Source: Shimia sp040225985 (lineage in GTDB: Bacteria; Pseudomonadota; Alphaproteobacteria; Rhodobacterales; Rhodobacteraceae). Taken from it: 64,000 nucleotides of DNA. Of this stretch, positions 8,480-17,412 are shown in pieces (the first letter of the stretch is position 1; the number at the start of each line of letters is the position of its first letter). The stretch lies in contig NZ_JBBPEU010000002.1 of NCBI RefSeq assembly GCF_040225985.1, forward strand, positions 248,001 through 312,000, read 5' to 3'. Under the pieces are notes generated by a model, which saw only the letters and a program-made list of their open reading frames with translations, searched no databases and was not told the origin of the DNA. Both the position numbers and the translations under genes were made by a program.

Positions 8480-9391
8480 ATGGCCGACAGAACTGTACAA
8501 ATTCCATCATTTCTGACGAAACCGCCGCAATCGGCGGGCACGCAGGGAATCCACCGTGTAACCCCTTCCGAACCAGCCGCAACGCCCGCTGACCCAACTG
8601 CAATCCGGGTCATGACGCTGGCCCAGATGACGCGTGACGGGGCGTGGCAGCTGGAACAGTTGCATGTGCGCGACCACCACCTGCTGATTTGGATCACGCG
8701 CGGACAGGGACGGCTGCTGCTGCACGGGCTGCGGCGCGGATTCGGCGCACACAATGCGATTTACATTCCTGCGGGCAAGCTGTTTGCGATGGATACAGGG
8801 CGGCACATTCAGGGGCAGGCCCTTGTCGTGCCTGCGGACGGGCGGGTGCAACTGCCCGACCGGACCCAGCAACTGCGCTTGCAGGACGGGCTGGCACAGG
8901 CGGAACTGACCGGGCTGTTTGACGACATGCGCCGCGAAATTCATGAAAACCGTCCCTTCCTGGCCGAGGCGCTGGTGGCGCAGGCGTCTTTGATGTCGAT
9001 CTGGCTACGGCGCCAGATCCAGTTGCACGGCCCCGCCCCGCGCGCCAGTGCTGCGGAACGGCTGGTGCGCCGCTATAGCGATCTTCTTGCCGAATCGTTC
9101 CACACCGGCCGCGCCATGGCGTCCTATGCCGAGGAGTTGGAGATCACCCCGACCCATCTCACGCGCGTCTGCCGCCAATGTGCCGGCATGACGGCGGCGG
9201 ATATGCTGTCGCAGATGGTCCAGCACGAGGCGCGCTGCCTTTTGCGCCAGAGCGACATGCCCATTAACGAGATCGCCAGCGAGCTTGGATTTGGCAGTGC
9301 CGCCTATTTTTCACGCTTTAGCCAGCAACATTTCGGGGCCACCCCCAGCCAGATTCGCAAAGGGCCCGCCACCCTGCCAAACCGCGGGTAA
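8480..9391 (+). CDS. AraC-family transcriptional regulator
   Basis: The 303-residue protein has an N-terminal cupin-like sensing half (about 60-170, with HHLLIWITRGQGRLLLHG) and a C-terminal AraC/XylS double helix-turn-helix (about 205-300) ending in the typical SELGFGSAAYFSRFSQQHFG segment. It precedes a tiny peptide gene and a peptide-type ABC transporter on the same strand, so these are possible targets, but the terminator at 9728-9757 separates the transcription units. Ligand unknown. Confidence 0.9.
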   Translation: MADRTVQIPSFLTKPPQSAGTQGIHRVTPSEPAATPADPTAIRVMTLAQMTRDGAWQLEQLHVRDHHLLIWITRGQGRLLLHGLRRGFGAHNAIYIPAGKLFAMDTGRHIQGQALVVPADGRVQLPDRTQQLRLQDGLAQAELTGLFDDMRREIHENRPFLAEALVAQASLMSIWLRRQIQLHGPAPRASAAERLVRRYSDLLAESFHTGRAMASYAEELEITPTHLTRVCRQCAGMTAADMLSQMVQHEARCLLRQSDMPINEIASELGFGSAAYFSRFSQQHFGATPSQIRKGPATLPNRG

Positions 9392-9420
9392 TTCGACGCC
9401 CAACTTCGAAAATGTCGGAA

Positions 9421-9462
9421 AATGACGATCCCGATGTCGTTTTTATTCCTTCAAATGACGAT
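9421..9462 (+). promoter_or_regulatory. Direct repeat AATGACGAT, possible regulator site
   Basis: AATGACGAT appears at 9421-9429 and 9454-9462, 33 bases apart (about three helical turns), in the gap after the AraC gene. AraC proteins often bind two direct half-sites. Candidate only. Confidence 0.3.
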
Positions 9463-9600
9463 ACGGAACATTGACCTGCGTCGGTTTCTCGTGCCGAATG
9501 GGGTCCATGCCACCCTTGCGGCGCGATCCACCGGATCACGCCGGACCCAAAATAACAAAATCAAGGTCCGCCGGGGTGCCGGACCATCCAGGGGAACACC

Positions 9601-9717
9601 ATGACGCCAGCCATTGCCAGCGCCGCCATTCTTGTGACAGCCTTGATGCTGATGCTTGCCACACAAGCGACGCCGCAACCGCGCGCCGTGCGGGTCAAGA
9701 CCACCCCCCAGGAGTAA
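9601..9717 (+). CDS. Very small hydrophobic peptide, 38 aa, unknown
   Basis: An ATG preceded by GGGGA opens a 38-codon frame: one membrane-spanning or signal-like stretch (IASAAILVTALMLMLATQA) followed by a short basic tail (PRAVRVKTTPQE). It ends 10 bases before a strong terminator, so it looks like a complete transcription unit. Function unknown. It could be a small regulatory membrane protein or a leader for the transporter downstream. Confidence 0.5.
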   Translation: MTPAIASAAILVTALMLMLATQATPQPRAVRVKTTPQE

Positions 9718-9727
9718 TGCGTTTCAG

Positions 9728-9757
9728 GCCGCCCGGCATATGATGGGCGGCTTTTTT
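9728..9757 (+). terminator. Strong intrinsic terminator
   Basis: GCCGCCC (9728-9734) and GGGCGGC (9745-9751) form a perfect seven-base stem with a ten-base loop, followed by six T residues. Confidence 0.9.
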
Positions 9758-9827
9758 GTCTGGGCCTGGGCATCAAAAGCCGCCCTTGCCCACCGGACAC
9801 AACAAGAACAGACCAACAGGGGACCAC

Positions 9828-10913
9828 ATGGGACTGTTTATACTCAGACGGGTCGGCATGATGATTTTCACGGCGCTTTGCCTGACTTTCATCGTGTTTT
9901 TCATGACCAACCTTTATCCCAACCTTGAAAAGCTCGCCAAATCGCAAGGCAACTTCCGCATGAGCGACGAAGCCGTCGAGACCTTTCTCGGGGAACGGGG
10001 CTATCTGCAACCCACGCCGATCAAATACGCGCAGTGGCTGGGCCTGATGCCCGGCTTTGTGTCCGAAAAAGAAGACGGCACCATCGTTGGCAAATGCGTG
10101 CGCCCCGGTGTGTCGCCCGAGGAAACGCCGCGCTATTGCGGTATCCTGCAGGGCGATTGGGGCTTTTCCACCGTGTCCAAGGCACCCGTCGCCGATGTGC
10201 TGGGGTCGCGGCTGGCCAATACGGGCAAGCTGATGTTCTGGGTGATGATGGTGATGGTGCCCTCGGCGCTGATCATCGGGGTTTTGGCCGGGATGAACGA
10301 AGGCAGTCGCACCGACCGGTCGCTGTCGACCGTGTCGATCCTGTCCACGGCGACGCCGGAATATGTATCTGGCGTGATCTTCATCGCCATGCTGGCTTCG
10401 ACCCGGCACGGGCTTGGGCCTTGGCTGAACGAAATGGGGATCATCGAAGGCAAGGCCCTGTTCAAGGGCACTGCCAGAACGGCGATGGACAATATCACCT
10501 TCGAGAACTTCACCCTGCCCGTTCTGACCGTGGCCCTGTATGGCATGGGCTATATCGCGCGGATGACACGCGCGTCGATGGCCGAAGTCATGACCGCGCA
10601 ATATATCCGCACAGCGCGCCTCAAAGGGGTCAGCTTCCGCAACATCGTCATGAAACACGCGCTGCGCAACGCGCTGATCGCGCCCTTTACGGTGATCATG
10701 CTGCAGTTCCCGTGGCTGTTGAACGGCGTGGTGATTGTCGAGACGCTATTCTCGTATAACGGCTTTGGCTGGCAACTGGTGAACGCTGCGGGCAACAACG
10801 ATATCGAGATGTTGCTGGCCGTATCGGTCGTCTCGGTCGTCGTTGTCCTCGTGACACAGCTGATCTCGGATATCGGCTATGTCTATCTCAACCCGCGTAT
10901 CCGCATTTCTTAA
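9828..10913 (+). CDS. ABC transporter permease, DppB-like (peptide/opine type)
   Basis: Inner-membrane subunit of a peptide/nickel-class ABC importer. The 361-residue protein has about six helices, a large periplasmic loop after the first helix, and the EAA loop that docks on the ATPase (RTARLKGVSFRNIVMKHALRNAL, about residues 260-285). The ATG at 9828 follows AGGGG. It is 15 bases upstream of the second permease. No substrate-binding protein gene precedes it, which is unusual for this class. Confidence 0.93.
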   Translation: MGLFILRRVGMMIFTALCLTFIVFFMTNLYPNLEKLAKSQGNFRMSDEAVETFLGERGYLQPTPIKYAQWLGLMPGFVSEKEDGTIVGKCVRPGVSPEETPRYCGILQGDWGFSTVSKAPVADVLGSRLANTGKLMFWVMMVMVPSALIIGVLAGMNEGSRTDRSLSTVSILSTATPEYVSGVIFIAMLASTRHGLGPWLNEMGIIEGKALFKGTARTAMDNITFENFTLPVLTVALYGMGYIARMTRASMAEVMTAQYIRTARLKGVSFRNIVMKHALRNALIAPFTVIMLQFPWLLNGVVIVETLFSYNGFGWQLVNAAGNNDIEMLLAVSVVSVVVVLVTQLISDIGYVYLNPRIRIS

Positions 10914-10928
10914 GAAGGAGCCAGACCT

Positions 10929-12383
10929 ATGGAACCATTGACCTGGACTGGCGCTCTTGGCCCCGTTCTGAACCCCATCTTTACATGGGCCGGGATTGCC
11001 TTCGTGATTGCGGTCGCCTTGCAGATTGTCGCCTCTTTCGTGTTCCGTCCGGCCCCTGTCGGCGCGGTGATGAGCGGCGGCGTCACCAACGGCCCCAAGG
11101 AATACGCTGACATGCTGGCGAAGTACCTGTTCTTCGCCCTGATCGTGCTGGTGGTGATCTATCTGGCCGCAGGGCTGTTCATGCCCTTTGGCAAGGCTGG
11201 CATCATCGGCGCGGTGTCGGCGCGGCTGGCACCGGTATGGATCGCGTTGTTCGTGACCTTCGTGTTGTCCTTTGTCTACAAGCGCCGTCTTGGCCTTTAT
11301 GGCAAGCTGTTTGACAGCACGATCGGCATGATCGGCTTTGGCTTGGTGATGTTCTGGGTCTACATGGCGGTGTTTGCCGGCGTGTTTGACCTGATTTCGA
11401 CCCATGACCCGCTGACGCAGGTTGCCGGCATGAAAAACAAACTGCCCGGCACACCGGTGCGCGGCGCCGATCCCGAAACCTGCGGTCATGCCTGCTGGTA
11501 TCTTCTGGGCGGCGACAACCTTGCGCGTGACGTCTTCAGCCGCATGGTACATGGCAGCTGGATCGTCGTACAGATCGCGCCGCTGGCGACGCTGTTCGCT
11601 TTCATGGTCGGCATCACGCTGGGCCTGCCAGCAGGGTATTTCGGCGGCAAGCTGGACACCTTCCTGTCCTTCCTCGCCAACCTGATCCTCGCCTTCCCGG
11701 TGATCCTGCTGTTCTACCTGCTGGTCACGCCGGAAATAGTGGCGACGGGCATTCCGAACTATATGGCGACAGTGCTGTTCATCTTCCCGCTGGTCTTTGT
11801 CGGCGTGTTGCTGAACTCGCGCTTTTACACACGCCCACGCCTGCGCACCCCGCTGTTGAGTGCGGTTCTGCTGGTCATGGGGTGGCTGTACCTGTCGCTG
11901 ATCTCGGCGCCCGGCACCAAGATCCACGTCCTGCCCGGATCGCTGGACCTGTTCAACATCCCCGGTGGCATCCTCGTGGTGTTCGTGTCGGTGGTGTTCG
12001 TGAACTCGCCCACGGTGTTCCGCATCGTGCGTGGCCTCGCGCTGGACATCCAGACCCGCGACTACGTGGCAGCGGCGCAAACCCGCGGTGAAGGCCCATG
12101 GTACATCATGCTGTGGGAGATCCTGCCCAACGCACGCGGCCCGCTGATCGTCGATTTCTGTCTGCGCATCGGGTACACGACCATCCTCTTGGGGACCTTG
12201 GGCTTCTTTGGCCTTGGCCTGCCGCCCGAAAGCCCGGACTGGGGCACCACGATCAACGACGGGCGCAGGTTGCTGGCACTTTATCCGCACCCCGCGCTGG
12301 TGCCGGCCTTCTCGCTGCTGAGCCTTGTCCTGGGTCTGAACCTGCTGGCCGATGGCCTGCGCGAAGAAAGCCTGCGTGACTGA
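10929..12383 (+). CDS. ABC transporter permease, DppC-like, N-terminally extended
   Basis: Second membrane subunit of the same importer. At 484 residues it is much longer than a typical DppC (about 300). The first 150 residues add several extra helices before the usual periplasmic loop (DPLTQVAGMKNKLPGTPVRG) and core permease domain. The EAA loop is visible near residue 380 (AAQTRGEGPWYIMLWEILPN). It follows the first permease closely with AGGAG upstream of its ATG. Confidence 0.92.
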   Translation: MEPLTWTGALGPVLNPIFTWAGIAFVIAVALQIVASFVFRPAPVGAVMSGGVTNGPKEYADMLAKYLFFALIVLVVIYLAAGLFMPFGKAGIIGAVSARLAPVWIALFVTFVLSFVYKRRLGLYGKLFDSTIGMIGFGLVMFWVYMAVFAGVFDLISTHDPLTQVAGMKNKLPGTPVRGADPETCGHACWYLLGGDNLARDVFSRMVHGSWIVVQIAPLATLFAFMVGITLGLPAGYFGGKLDTFLSFLANLILAFPVILLFYLLVTPEIVATGIPNYMATVLFIFPLVFVGVLLNSRFYTRPRLRTPLLSAVLLVMGWLYLSLISAPGTKIHVLPGSLDLFNIPGGILVVFVSVVFVNSPTVFRIVRGLALDIQTRDYVAAAQTRGEGPWYIMLWEILPNARGPLIVDFCLRIGYTTILLGTLGFFGLGLPPESPDWGTTINDGRRLLALYPHPALVPAFSLLSLVLGLNLLADGLREESLRD

Positions 12384-12460
12384 TAAGGCCGGAGGCCGGG
12401 GGGCCAGCCCCCCGGTCCCCCCGGAGTATTTTGGGCAAGATGAAGAACAACAGGGGCCCT
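12384..12460 (+). repeat. Dispersed hairpin plus GAGTATTTT element, copy A
   Basis: A GC-rich inverted repeat (GGGGGGCCAGCCCCCC) is followed by the block GGAGTATTTTGGGCAAGATG (12423-12442). The same block recurs at 34766-34788 and 21595-21616, with degenerate forms at 17319-17335 and 32267-32288, each just after a gene. Function unknown. Confidence 0.7.
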
Positions 12461-12491
12461 GCCCCACATCTCCAGACAGGGAGACTGACAT

Positions 12492-14579
12492 ATGAGTAAA
12501 CTGGAAGACTATGACGGCCCGATCCTCGAGATCGACAAGCTGTCGATTTCCTTTTTCACCCGCCTGCGTGAAATTCCCGCGGTAATGGATTTTTCGGTCA
12601 GGGTGCAACCCGGAGAAGCCGTTGGCCTTGTCGGGGAATCCGGCTGTGGCAAATCCACCGTGGCACTGGGGGTCATGCAGGACCTGGGCAAGAACGGGCG
12701 CATTGTCGGCGGCACGATCAAGTTCAAGGGCCGTGACCTTGCCGAGATGAGCGATGAAGAGCTGCGCGATATCCGCGGCAACGAGATCGCCATGATTTAT
12801 CAGGAGCCAATGGCATCGCTGAACCCGGCCATGAAGATCGGCAAACAGTTGATGGAAGTGCCGATGATCCACGAAGGCATCGGCGAGAAAGAGGCCTATC
12901 AACGTGCGCTTGAGGTGGTGACCGATGTACGCCTGCCCGACCCCGAGCGGATGCTGAACTCTTTCCCGCACCAATTGTCCGGCGGCCAGCAGCAGCGGAT
13001 CGTGATCGCGATGGCGCTGATGTCGAAACCGGCGCTTCTGATCCTGGATGAGCCGACCACCGCGCTGGACGTGACGGTCGAGGCGGCCGTGGTCGAACTG
13101 GTCAAGGATCTGGGCAAGAAATACGGCACCTCGATGCTGTTCATCTCGCACAACCTTGGCCTTGTGCTGGAAACCTGTGACCGGCTTTGCGTGATGTATT
13201 CGGGCGAGGCCGTGGAACGCGGCAGCATTGAAGACGTGTTCGACCACATGCAGCACCCTTACACCCAAGCGCTGTTCCGCTCGATCCCGTTGCCCGGCGC
13301 CGACAAGAACGCGCGGCCCTTGGTGGCGATCCCAGGCAACTTTCCCCTGCCCCATGAACGCCCGCCGGGTTGTAACTTTGGCCCGCGCTGCGACTATTTC
13401 GAGGCTGGGCGCTGTGACGCTCAGGACATCCCGATGTTCAACGTGCAGGGTTATGAACGTCACAGCACGCGCTGCGTGAAATTCGAGGAAATCGACTGGA
13501 ACGCGCCGATCGAGGTGGGCGAACAAAAGGAAAAAGGCGAGGTCGGCAATGTTGTCCTCAAGATGGACAACCTCAAGAAATACTATGAGGTCGCGGCCAA
13601 CGCCCTGTTCGGCGGCGGCGAAAAGAAGGTGGTCAAGGCGAACGAGACCCTGTCTTTCGAGGCGCGCGAATCCGAGACGCTGGCCATCGTGGGTGAATCC
13701 GGTTGCGGCAAATCCACCTTTGCCAAGGTGCTGATGGGGTTGGAAACGGCGACTGACGGCCAGATCCTTTTGGATGGGGGCAATATCGAACAGATCCCGA
13801 TCGAGAAGCGCAACACCCAGACCGTGGCCGATGTGCAGATGGTGTTCCAGAACCCGTTTGACACGCTGAACCCGTCAATGACCGTGGGCCGCCAGATCAT
13901 GCGCGCGCTGGAAATCTTTGGCGTGGGCGAGACCGAGGCAGACCGGCGCAAACGGATGCTGGAACTGCTGGATCTGGTGAAACTGCCACGGGCCTTTGCC
14001 GACCGGATGCCGCGCCAGTTGTCGGGCGGGCAGAAACAGCGCGTTGGCATCGCCCGTGCCTTTGCGGGCGACGCCCGTATCGTGGTGGCGGACGAACCTG
14101 TTTCGGCGCTGGACGTATCGGTGCAAGCGGCCGTAACCGACCTGTTGATGGAGATCCAGCGCGAGCATAAGACCACGCTGTTATTCATCAGCCACGACCT
14201 GTCGATCGTACGCTATCTCAGCGACCGCGTGATGGTGATGTATCTGGGCCATGTCGTCGAACTGGGCACCACGGATCAGGTCTTTGCCCCGCCCTATCAC
14301 CCCTATACCGAGGCGCTGCTCTCGGCGGTGCCGATTGCGGACACCTCGGTCGAGAAGGAACATATCGTGCTGGAAGGCGATATTCCCTCGGCCATGAACC
14401 CGCCGCCGGGCTGTCCGTTCCAGACGCGCTGTCGCTGGAAATCAGAGGTGCCGGGCGGATTGTGCGAACAAGAGGTGCCGCCGGTGCGCCACCTGGCCGA
14501 GGGCCATCAGGTCAAATGCCACCTCGCCGAAGACGTGCTGGCCCGCATGACCCCGGTCATCAAGATCGCCGCCGAATAG
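12492..14579 (+). CDS. ABC transporter ATP-binding protein with two ATPase domains (DppD-DppF fusion)
   Basis: Energises the importer. The 695-residue protein holds two complete nucleotide-binding domains: Walker A GESGCGKST near residues 54 and 405, signatures LSGGQQQR and LSGGQKQR, and Walker B LLILDEPT and IVVADEPV. Each domain ends in the oligopeptide-transporter extension with clustered cysteines (GCNFGPRCDYFEAGRC and GCPFQTRCRW), a region that in DppD-type proteins can bind an iron-sulfur cluster. It follows the permeases after a repeat element. Confidence 0.95.
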   Translation: MSKLEDYDGPILEIDKLSISFFTRLREIPAVMDFSVRVQPGEAVGLVGESGCGKSTVALGVMQDLGKNGRIVGGTIKFKGRDLAEMSDEELRDIRGNEIAMIYQEPMASLNPAMKIGKQLMEVPMIHEGIGEKEAYQRALEVVTDVRLPDPERMLNSFPHQLSGGQQQRIVIAMALMSKPALLILDEPTTALDVTVEAAVVELVKDLGKKYGTSMLFISHNLGLVLETCDRLCVMYSGEAVERGSIEDVFDHMQHPYTQALFRSIPLPGADKNARPLVAIPGNFPLPHERPPGCNFGPRCDYFEAGRCDAQDIPMFNVQGYERHSTRCVKFEEIDWNAPIEVGEQKEKGEVGNVVLKMDNLKKYYEVAANALFGGGEKKVVKANETLSFEARESETLAIVGESGCGKSTFAKVLMGLETATDGQILLDGGNIEQIPIEKRNTQTVADVQMVFQNPFDTLNPSMTVGRQIMRALEIFGVGETEADRRKRMLELLDLVKLPRAFADRMPRQLSGGQKQRVGIARAFAGDARIVVADEPVSALDVSVQAAVTDLLMEIQREHKTTLLFISHDLSIVRYLSDRVMVMYLGHVVELGTTDQVFAPPYHPYTEALLSAVPIADTSVEKEHIVLEGDIPSAMNPPPGCPFQTRCRWKSEVPGGLCEQEVPPVRHLAEGHQVKCHLAEDVLARMTPVIKIAAE

Positions 14580-14596
14580 ACCACTGGTGCGCGCCG

Positions 14597-15526
14597 TCAG
14601 CCCCGCGAGGCGGGCGGCGCGGCCTGCTTTTGGGCCAGGATCCCGTTCCAGAACCGCTCTTGCATCGGGGCGGGACGTCCGAGGCGCCGCGCGATGCAGA
14701 TGTTCCAGCGCAGTTCTTCTGTCAGGGGCAGGCGTCGCAGCGCTCCGCTTACCAAGAACTCTGCAAAGGTTTCGGGCATTCCCCCGACCACGAGGTCGCT
14801 GTTGCAACACAGATCGGCCAGCAGGGCATAGTCATCACATTGCATCGCAGGCAGTTGCGCGGCGAGGTCGGCTGCGGCCTCGTCCCCGCCAAGGGCCATG
14901 GCCAGCGCGGCCTGCCAGTGTTTGTGCAAAAAGGGCGATCCCATCGGGAACCGGTCCAGTACGTCGCGCAGGTGATGGGGGCCACCCGATTGAAGCGGAT
15001 GGCCCCGTCGGATCACGAAAATCACCTGCCGCCGCTCCAGTATCTGGATCTCTATCTGTTCACTGCGTGGCGTGTGGGTCAGGTCGCCCACGAACACGTC
15101 GATCTCGCCGCGTTCGAGCATGGCAATCGGTTCATTCGCGGCGCTGACATCGATCCGGCACCGCAAGGTCGGGGTCTCGGCCAGCATGGCTTGCAAGACC
15201 GGCGCCACCAGCGTGCGCGTGGTCAGCGGCCCGCAGCCAACCGAAAGCGTCGTTTCTCCCCCGAACCGGATAGCCGCGCTGGTCTTGTGAAACCGTGCCA
15301 GATCACCCAACAGGCGCTCGGCCAGCGGCAGGAAAGCGCGCCCCTCGGATGTCAGGGCGGATCCGGTGCGCCCGCGCTCGAACAGGACCATGCCCAATTG
15401 CTCTTCGGCGCGCTGGATAATGCGCGTCAGGGTCGCGTTGGACACTGCCAGTTCTTTGGCGCTTTCCTGAAAGCTGCTGGTTTTGGACAGGCTCACAATG
15501 GCCCTGAGTGGGGTTTCGTCGATCAT
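14597..15526 (-). CDS. LysR-family transcriptional regulator
   Basis: The 309-residue protein has an N-terminal winged helix-turn-helix (about 5-65, SFQESAKELAVSNATLTRII) and a periplasmic-binding-like effector domain. The ATG at 15526 has AAAGAG six bases upstream; a GTG two codons earlier is the alternative. It is divergent from the sulfatase, the usual arrangement for a LysR regulator and its target, so control of sulfatase expression is likely but unproven. Confidence 0.9.
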   Translation of the reverse strand: MIDETPLRAIVSLSKTSSFQESAKELAVSNATLTRIIQRAEEQLGMVLFERGRTGSALTSEGRAFLPLAERLLGDLARFHKTSAAIRFGGETTLSVGCGPLTTRTLVAPVLQAMLAETPTLRCRIDVSAANEPIAMLERGEIDVFVGDLTHTPRSEQIEIQILERRQVIFVIRRGHPLQSGGPHHLRDVLDRFPMGSPFLHKHWQAALAMALGGDEAAADLAAQLPAMQCDDYALLADLCCNSDLVVGGMPETFAEFLVSGALRRLPLTEELRWNICIARRLGRPAPMQERFWNGILAQKQAAPPASRG

Positions 15527-15630
15527 TGGCACTCTTTGATTTCACAATTTTCTTTCACTATTCCGCATTTTGAAACCAACTCAAAGTTAAATTGTTCGAC
15601 ACGGGATCCCCTATGTAGCCTGCCCCGACC

Positions 15631-15656
15631 AACCGCTCGTAGCGGTTTTCCTTTAT
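15631..15656 (+). promoter_or_regulatory. Hairpin with T-rich tail in the sulfatase leader
   Basis: AACCGCT and AGCGGTT form a perfect seven-base stem around CGT, followed by TTCCTTTATT, 30-55 bases before the sulfatase start codon. It resembles a weak terminator placed ahead of the gene, so attenuation is possible. Confidence 0.4.
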
Positions 15657-15684
15657 TGACCGGTAACATCAGGAATCCAGATCA

Positions 15685-17268
15685 GTGTTCGAAAGTACTT
15701 TTTCCCACCTGCCTCGCGCCGTGATCGCAGGCGTCGGGCTGGCGCTTGCCACGGCCTTCGGGGTTACGGCCGAGACCGCCAAACCCAATATTCTTGTCAT
15801 CATGGCCGATGACGTCGGCTGGGCCAGCCTTGGCAGCTATCATCAGGGCGTCAAAAGCATCCAGACCCCGAACCTTGACCAACTGGCCTCGGAAGGTCTG
15901 CGCCTGACCGATTACTACGCACAGCCCTCTTGCACCGCCGGACGTTCGGCCTTTATCACCGGCCAGTTCCCGGTGCGTACAGGCATGCACACGGTCGGGT
16001 TGCCGGGCGATCCCGTGGGTCTGGCACCAGAGGACCCCACCCTTGCCAACATGTTGAAACTGATGGGCTACACCACCGGCCAGTTCGGCAAAAACCATCT
16101 GGGCGACCAGAACCGGTTTTTGCCCACCGTTAAGGGGTTCGATGAATACTGGGGCTGGCTCTATCACCTGAATGCCATGGAATACACGTCCGACCCGGAT
16201 TGGCCGGACGATCCGGCTTTCTCCGATCAATTCGGACCGCGCAATATCATCCATGCCTGGGCAACCGAGGAAGAGGATGAAACCGTCGATCCGCGCTGGG
16301 GAAAGGTGGGCAAGCAACGTATCGTGGATGATGGCCCCGCCCCACCGGAACGCCAGAAAACGCTCGAAGATGAAGTCACGGCCAAGACGCTCGACTTTAT
16401 TGACCGCGCGGTGGAGAGCAACACGCCGTTCTTTGTCTGGATGGCCCCGGCACGCGCTCATGTCTGGACTCATCTGAGCCCGAAATACGAAGCCATGCTG
16501 GGCAACGGACGCGGCTTGCAGGATGTGGTGATGCAGGAACTTGACGATAATGTCGGCAAGGTGCTTGGGCACTTGGACACGTTGGGGATCTCTGACAACA
16601 CCATCGTTGTCTTCACCTCGGACAATGGCCCTGAAACCATGACCTGGCCCGATGGCGGCACCACGCCGTTTCACGGTGAAAAGGGCACCACCTGGGAGGG
16701 CGGCTTCCGTGTACCCGCGATCATCCGCTGGCCGGGTCACGTTCCGGCAGGCACCGTCGCAAACGGAGTCTTCGACGGGTTGGACTGGATGCCCACCCTT
16801 GTTGCCGCCGCCGGGGGCCCCGAGGATCTGCCGGCACGTTTGAAGGAAGGCTACGAGGGATACCAGGTGCATCTGGATGGCTATAACCAGATGTCCTTCC
16901 TGACCGGTGAAACAGGGTCGAACCGGGACGAAATCATCTATTACGAAGGTACCAACCTGCAAGCCGTACGCTATCGGGACTGGAAAGCGCATTTCGTCAT
17001 CCAGGAAAAGGGCTGGGCCGGTCCCAAGGAGGAACTGAATGCGCCCCTCCTGTTCAATCTCCGACGTGACCCCTACGAAAAGGCCGCCGAAGAATCCGGT
17101 ATGTATACCCGCTGGATGGGTAACAAAATGTGGGCCTTTGGTCCCGCCGCCCGTCTGGTGCAGGCGCATCTGAAAACCTTCGCCGCCTTCCCGCCCCGCG
17201 GGGCCGCGGTCAAGAACCAGGACCACGTGCAGGAACAGACCTCGTCCGAGGGCGGTTTCTCGCAATAA
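15685..17268 (+). CDS. Arylsulfatase (type I, formylglycine-dependent)
   Basis: Hydrolyses a sulfate ester; the substrate cannot be read from sequence. The 527-residue protein has a signal-peptide-like N-terminus (about 1-30), metal-binding DD at 42-43, and the modification motif CTAGR at 83-87, where Cys83 would become formylglycine. The third motif position is Ala rather than the more common Pro. A second metal site is in FTSDNGPE and a lysine site in HGEKGTTWEGG. The start is GTG with AGGA upstream. It is divergent from a LysR regulator; no maturase or sulfate transporter gene is adjacent. Confidence 0.93.
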   Translation: MFESTFSHLPRAVIAGVGLALATAFGVTAETAKPNILVIMADDVGWASLGSYHQGVKSIQTPNLDQLASEGLRLTDYYAQPSCTAGRSAFITGQFPVRTGMHTVGLPGDPVGLAPEDPTLANMLKLMGYTTGQFGKNHLGDQNRFLPTVKGFDEYWGWLYHLNAMEYTSDPDWPDDPAFSDQFGPRNIIHAWATEEEDETVDPRWGKVGKQRIVDDGPAPPERQKTLEDEVTAKTLDFIDRAVESNTPFFVWMAPARAHVWTHLSPKYEAMLGNGRGLQDVVMQELDDNVGKVLGHLDTLGISDNTIVVFTSDNGPETMTWPDGGTTPFHGEKGTTWEGGFRVPAIIRWPGHVPAGTVANGVFDGLDWMPTLVAAAGGPEDLPARLKEGYEGYQVHLDGYNQMSFLTGETGSNRDEIIYYEGTNLQAVRYRDWKAHFVIQEKGWAGPKEELNAPLLFNLRRDPYEKAAEESGMYTRWMGNKMWAFGPAARLVQAHLKTFAAFPPRGAAVKNQDHVQEQTSSEGGFSQ

Positions 17269-17287
17269 CCCCACTCACGACAACCCT

Positions 17288-17318
17288 CCGGCGCGGCTTC
17301 GTGCTGCGCCGGCTTTTT
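17288..17318 (+). terminator. Intrinsic terminator of the sulfatase
   Basis: CCGGCGCGGC (17288-17297) pairs with GCTGCGCCGG (17303-17312) with one G-T pair around TTCGT, followed by CTTTTTC. Confidence 0.85.
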
Positions 17319-17382
17319 CTTGGGAAAAATACCTTGGGGTGAATTGACGCCGCAGGCGTCAAGAGGGGCAACGCCCCTGTTC
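17319..17382 (+). repeat. Degenerate GAGTATTTT element with two hairpins, copy B
   Basis: A degenerate copy of the dispersed block (17319-17335, minus orientation) is followed by two perfect small hairpins, TTGACGCC-GCA-GGCGTCAA and AGGGGC-AAC-GCCCCT, before the next gene. Confidence 0.5.
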
Positions 17383-17412
17383 AAACCCCGTGCCACGACC
17401 TATCCTGCCCGT

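Noticed and set aside
10746..13526. A 926-codon open frame on the minus strand
   Set aside because: It lies wholly antisense to two clear ABC transporter genes. Its translation is rich in His, Arg and Gln with no domain, the usual by-product of high-GC codon bias.
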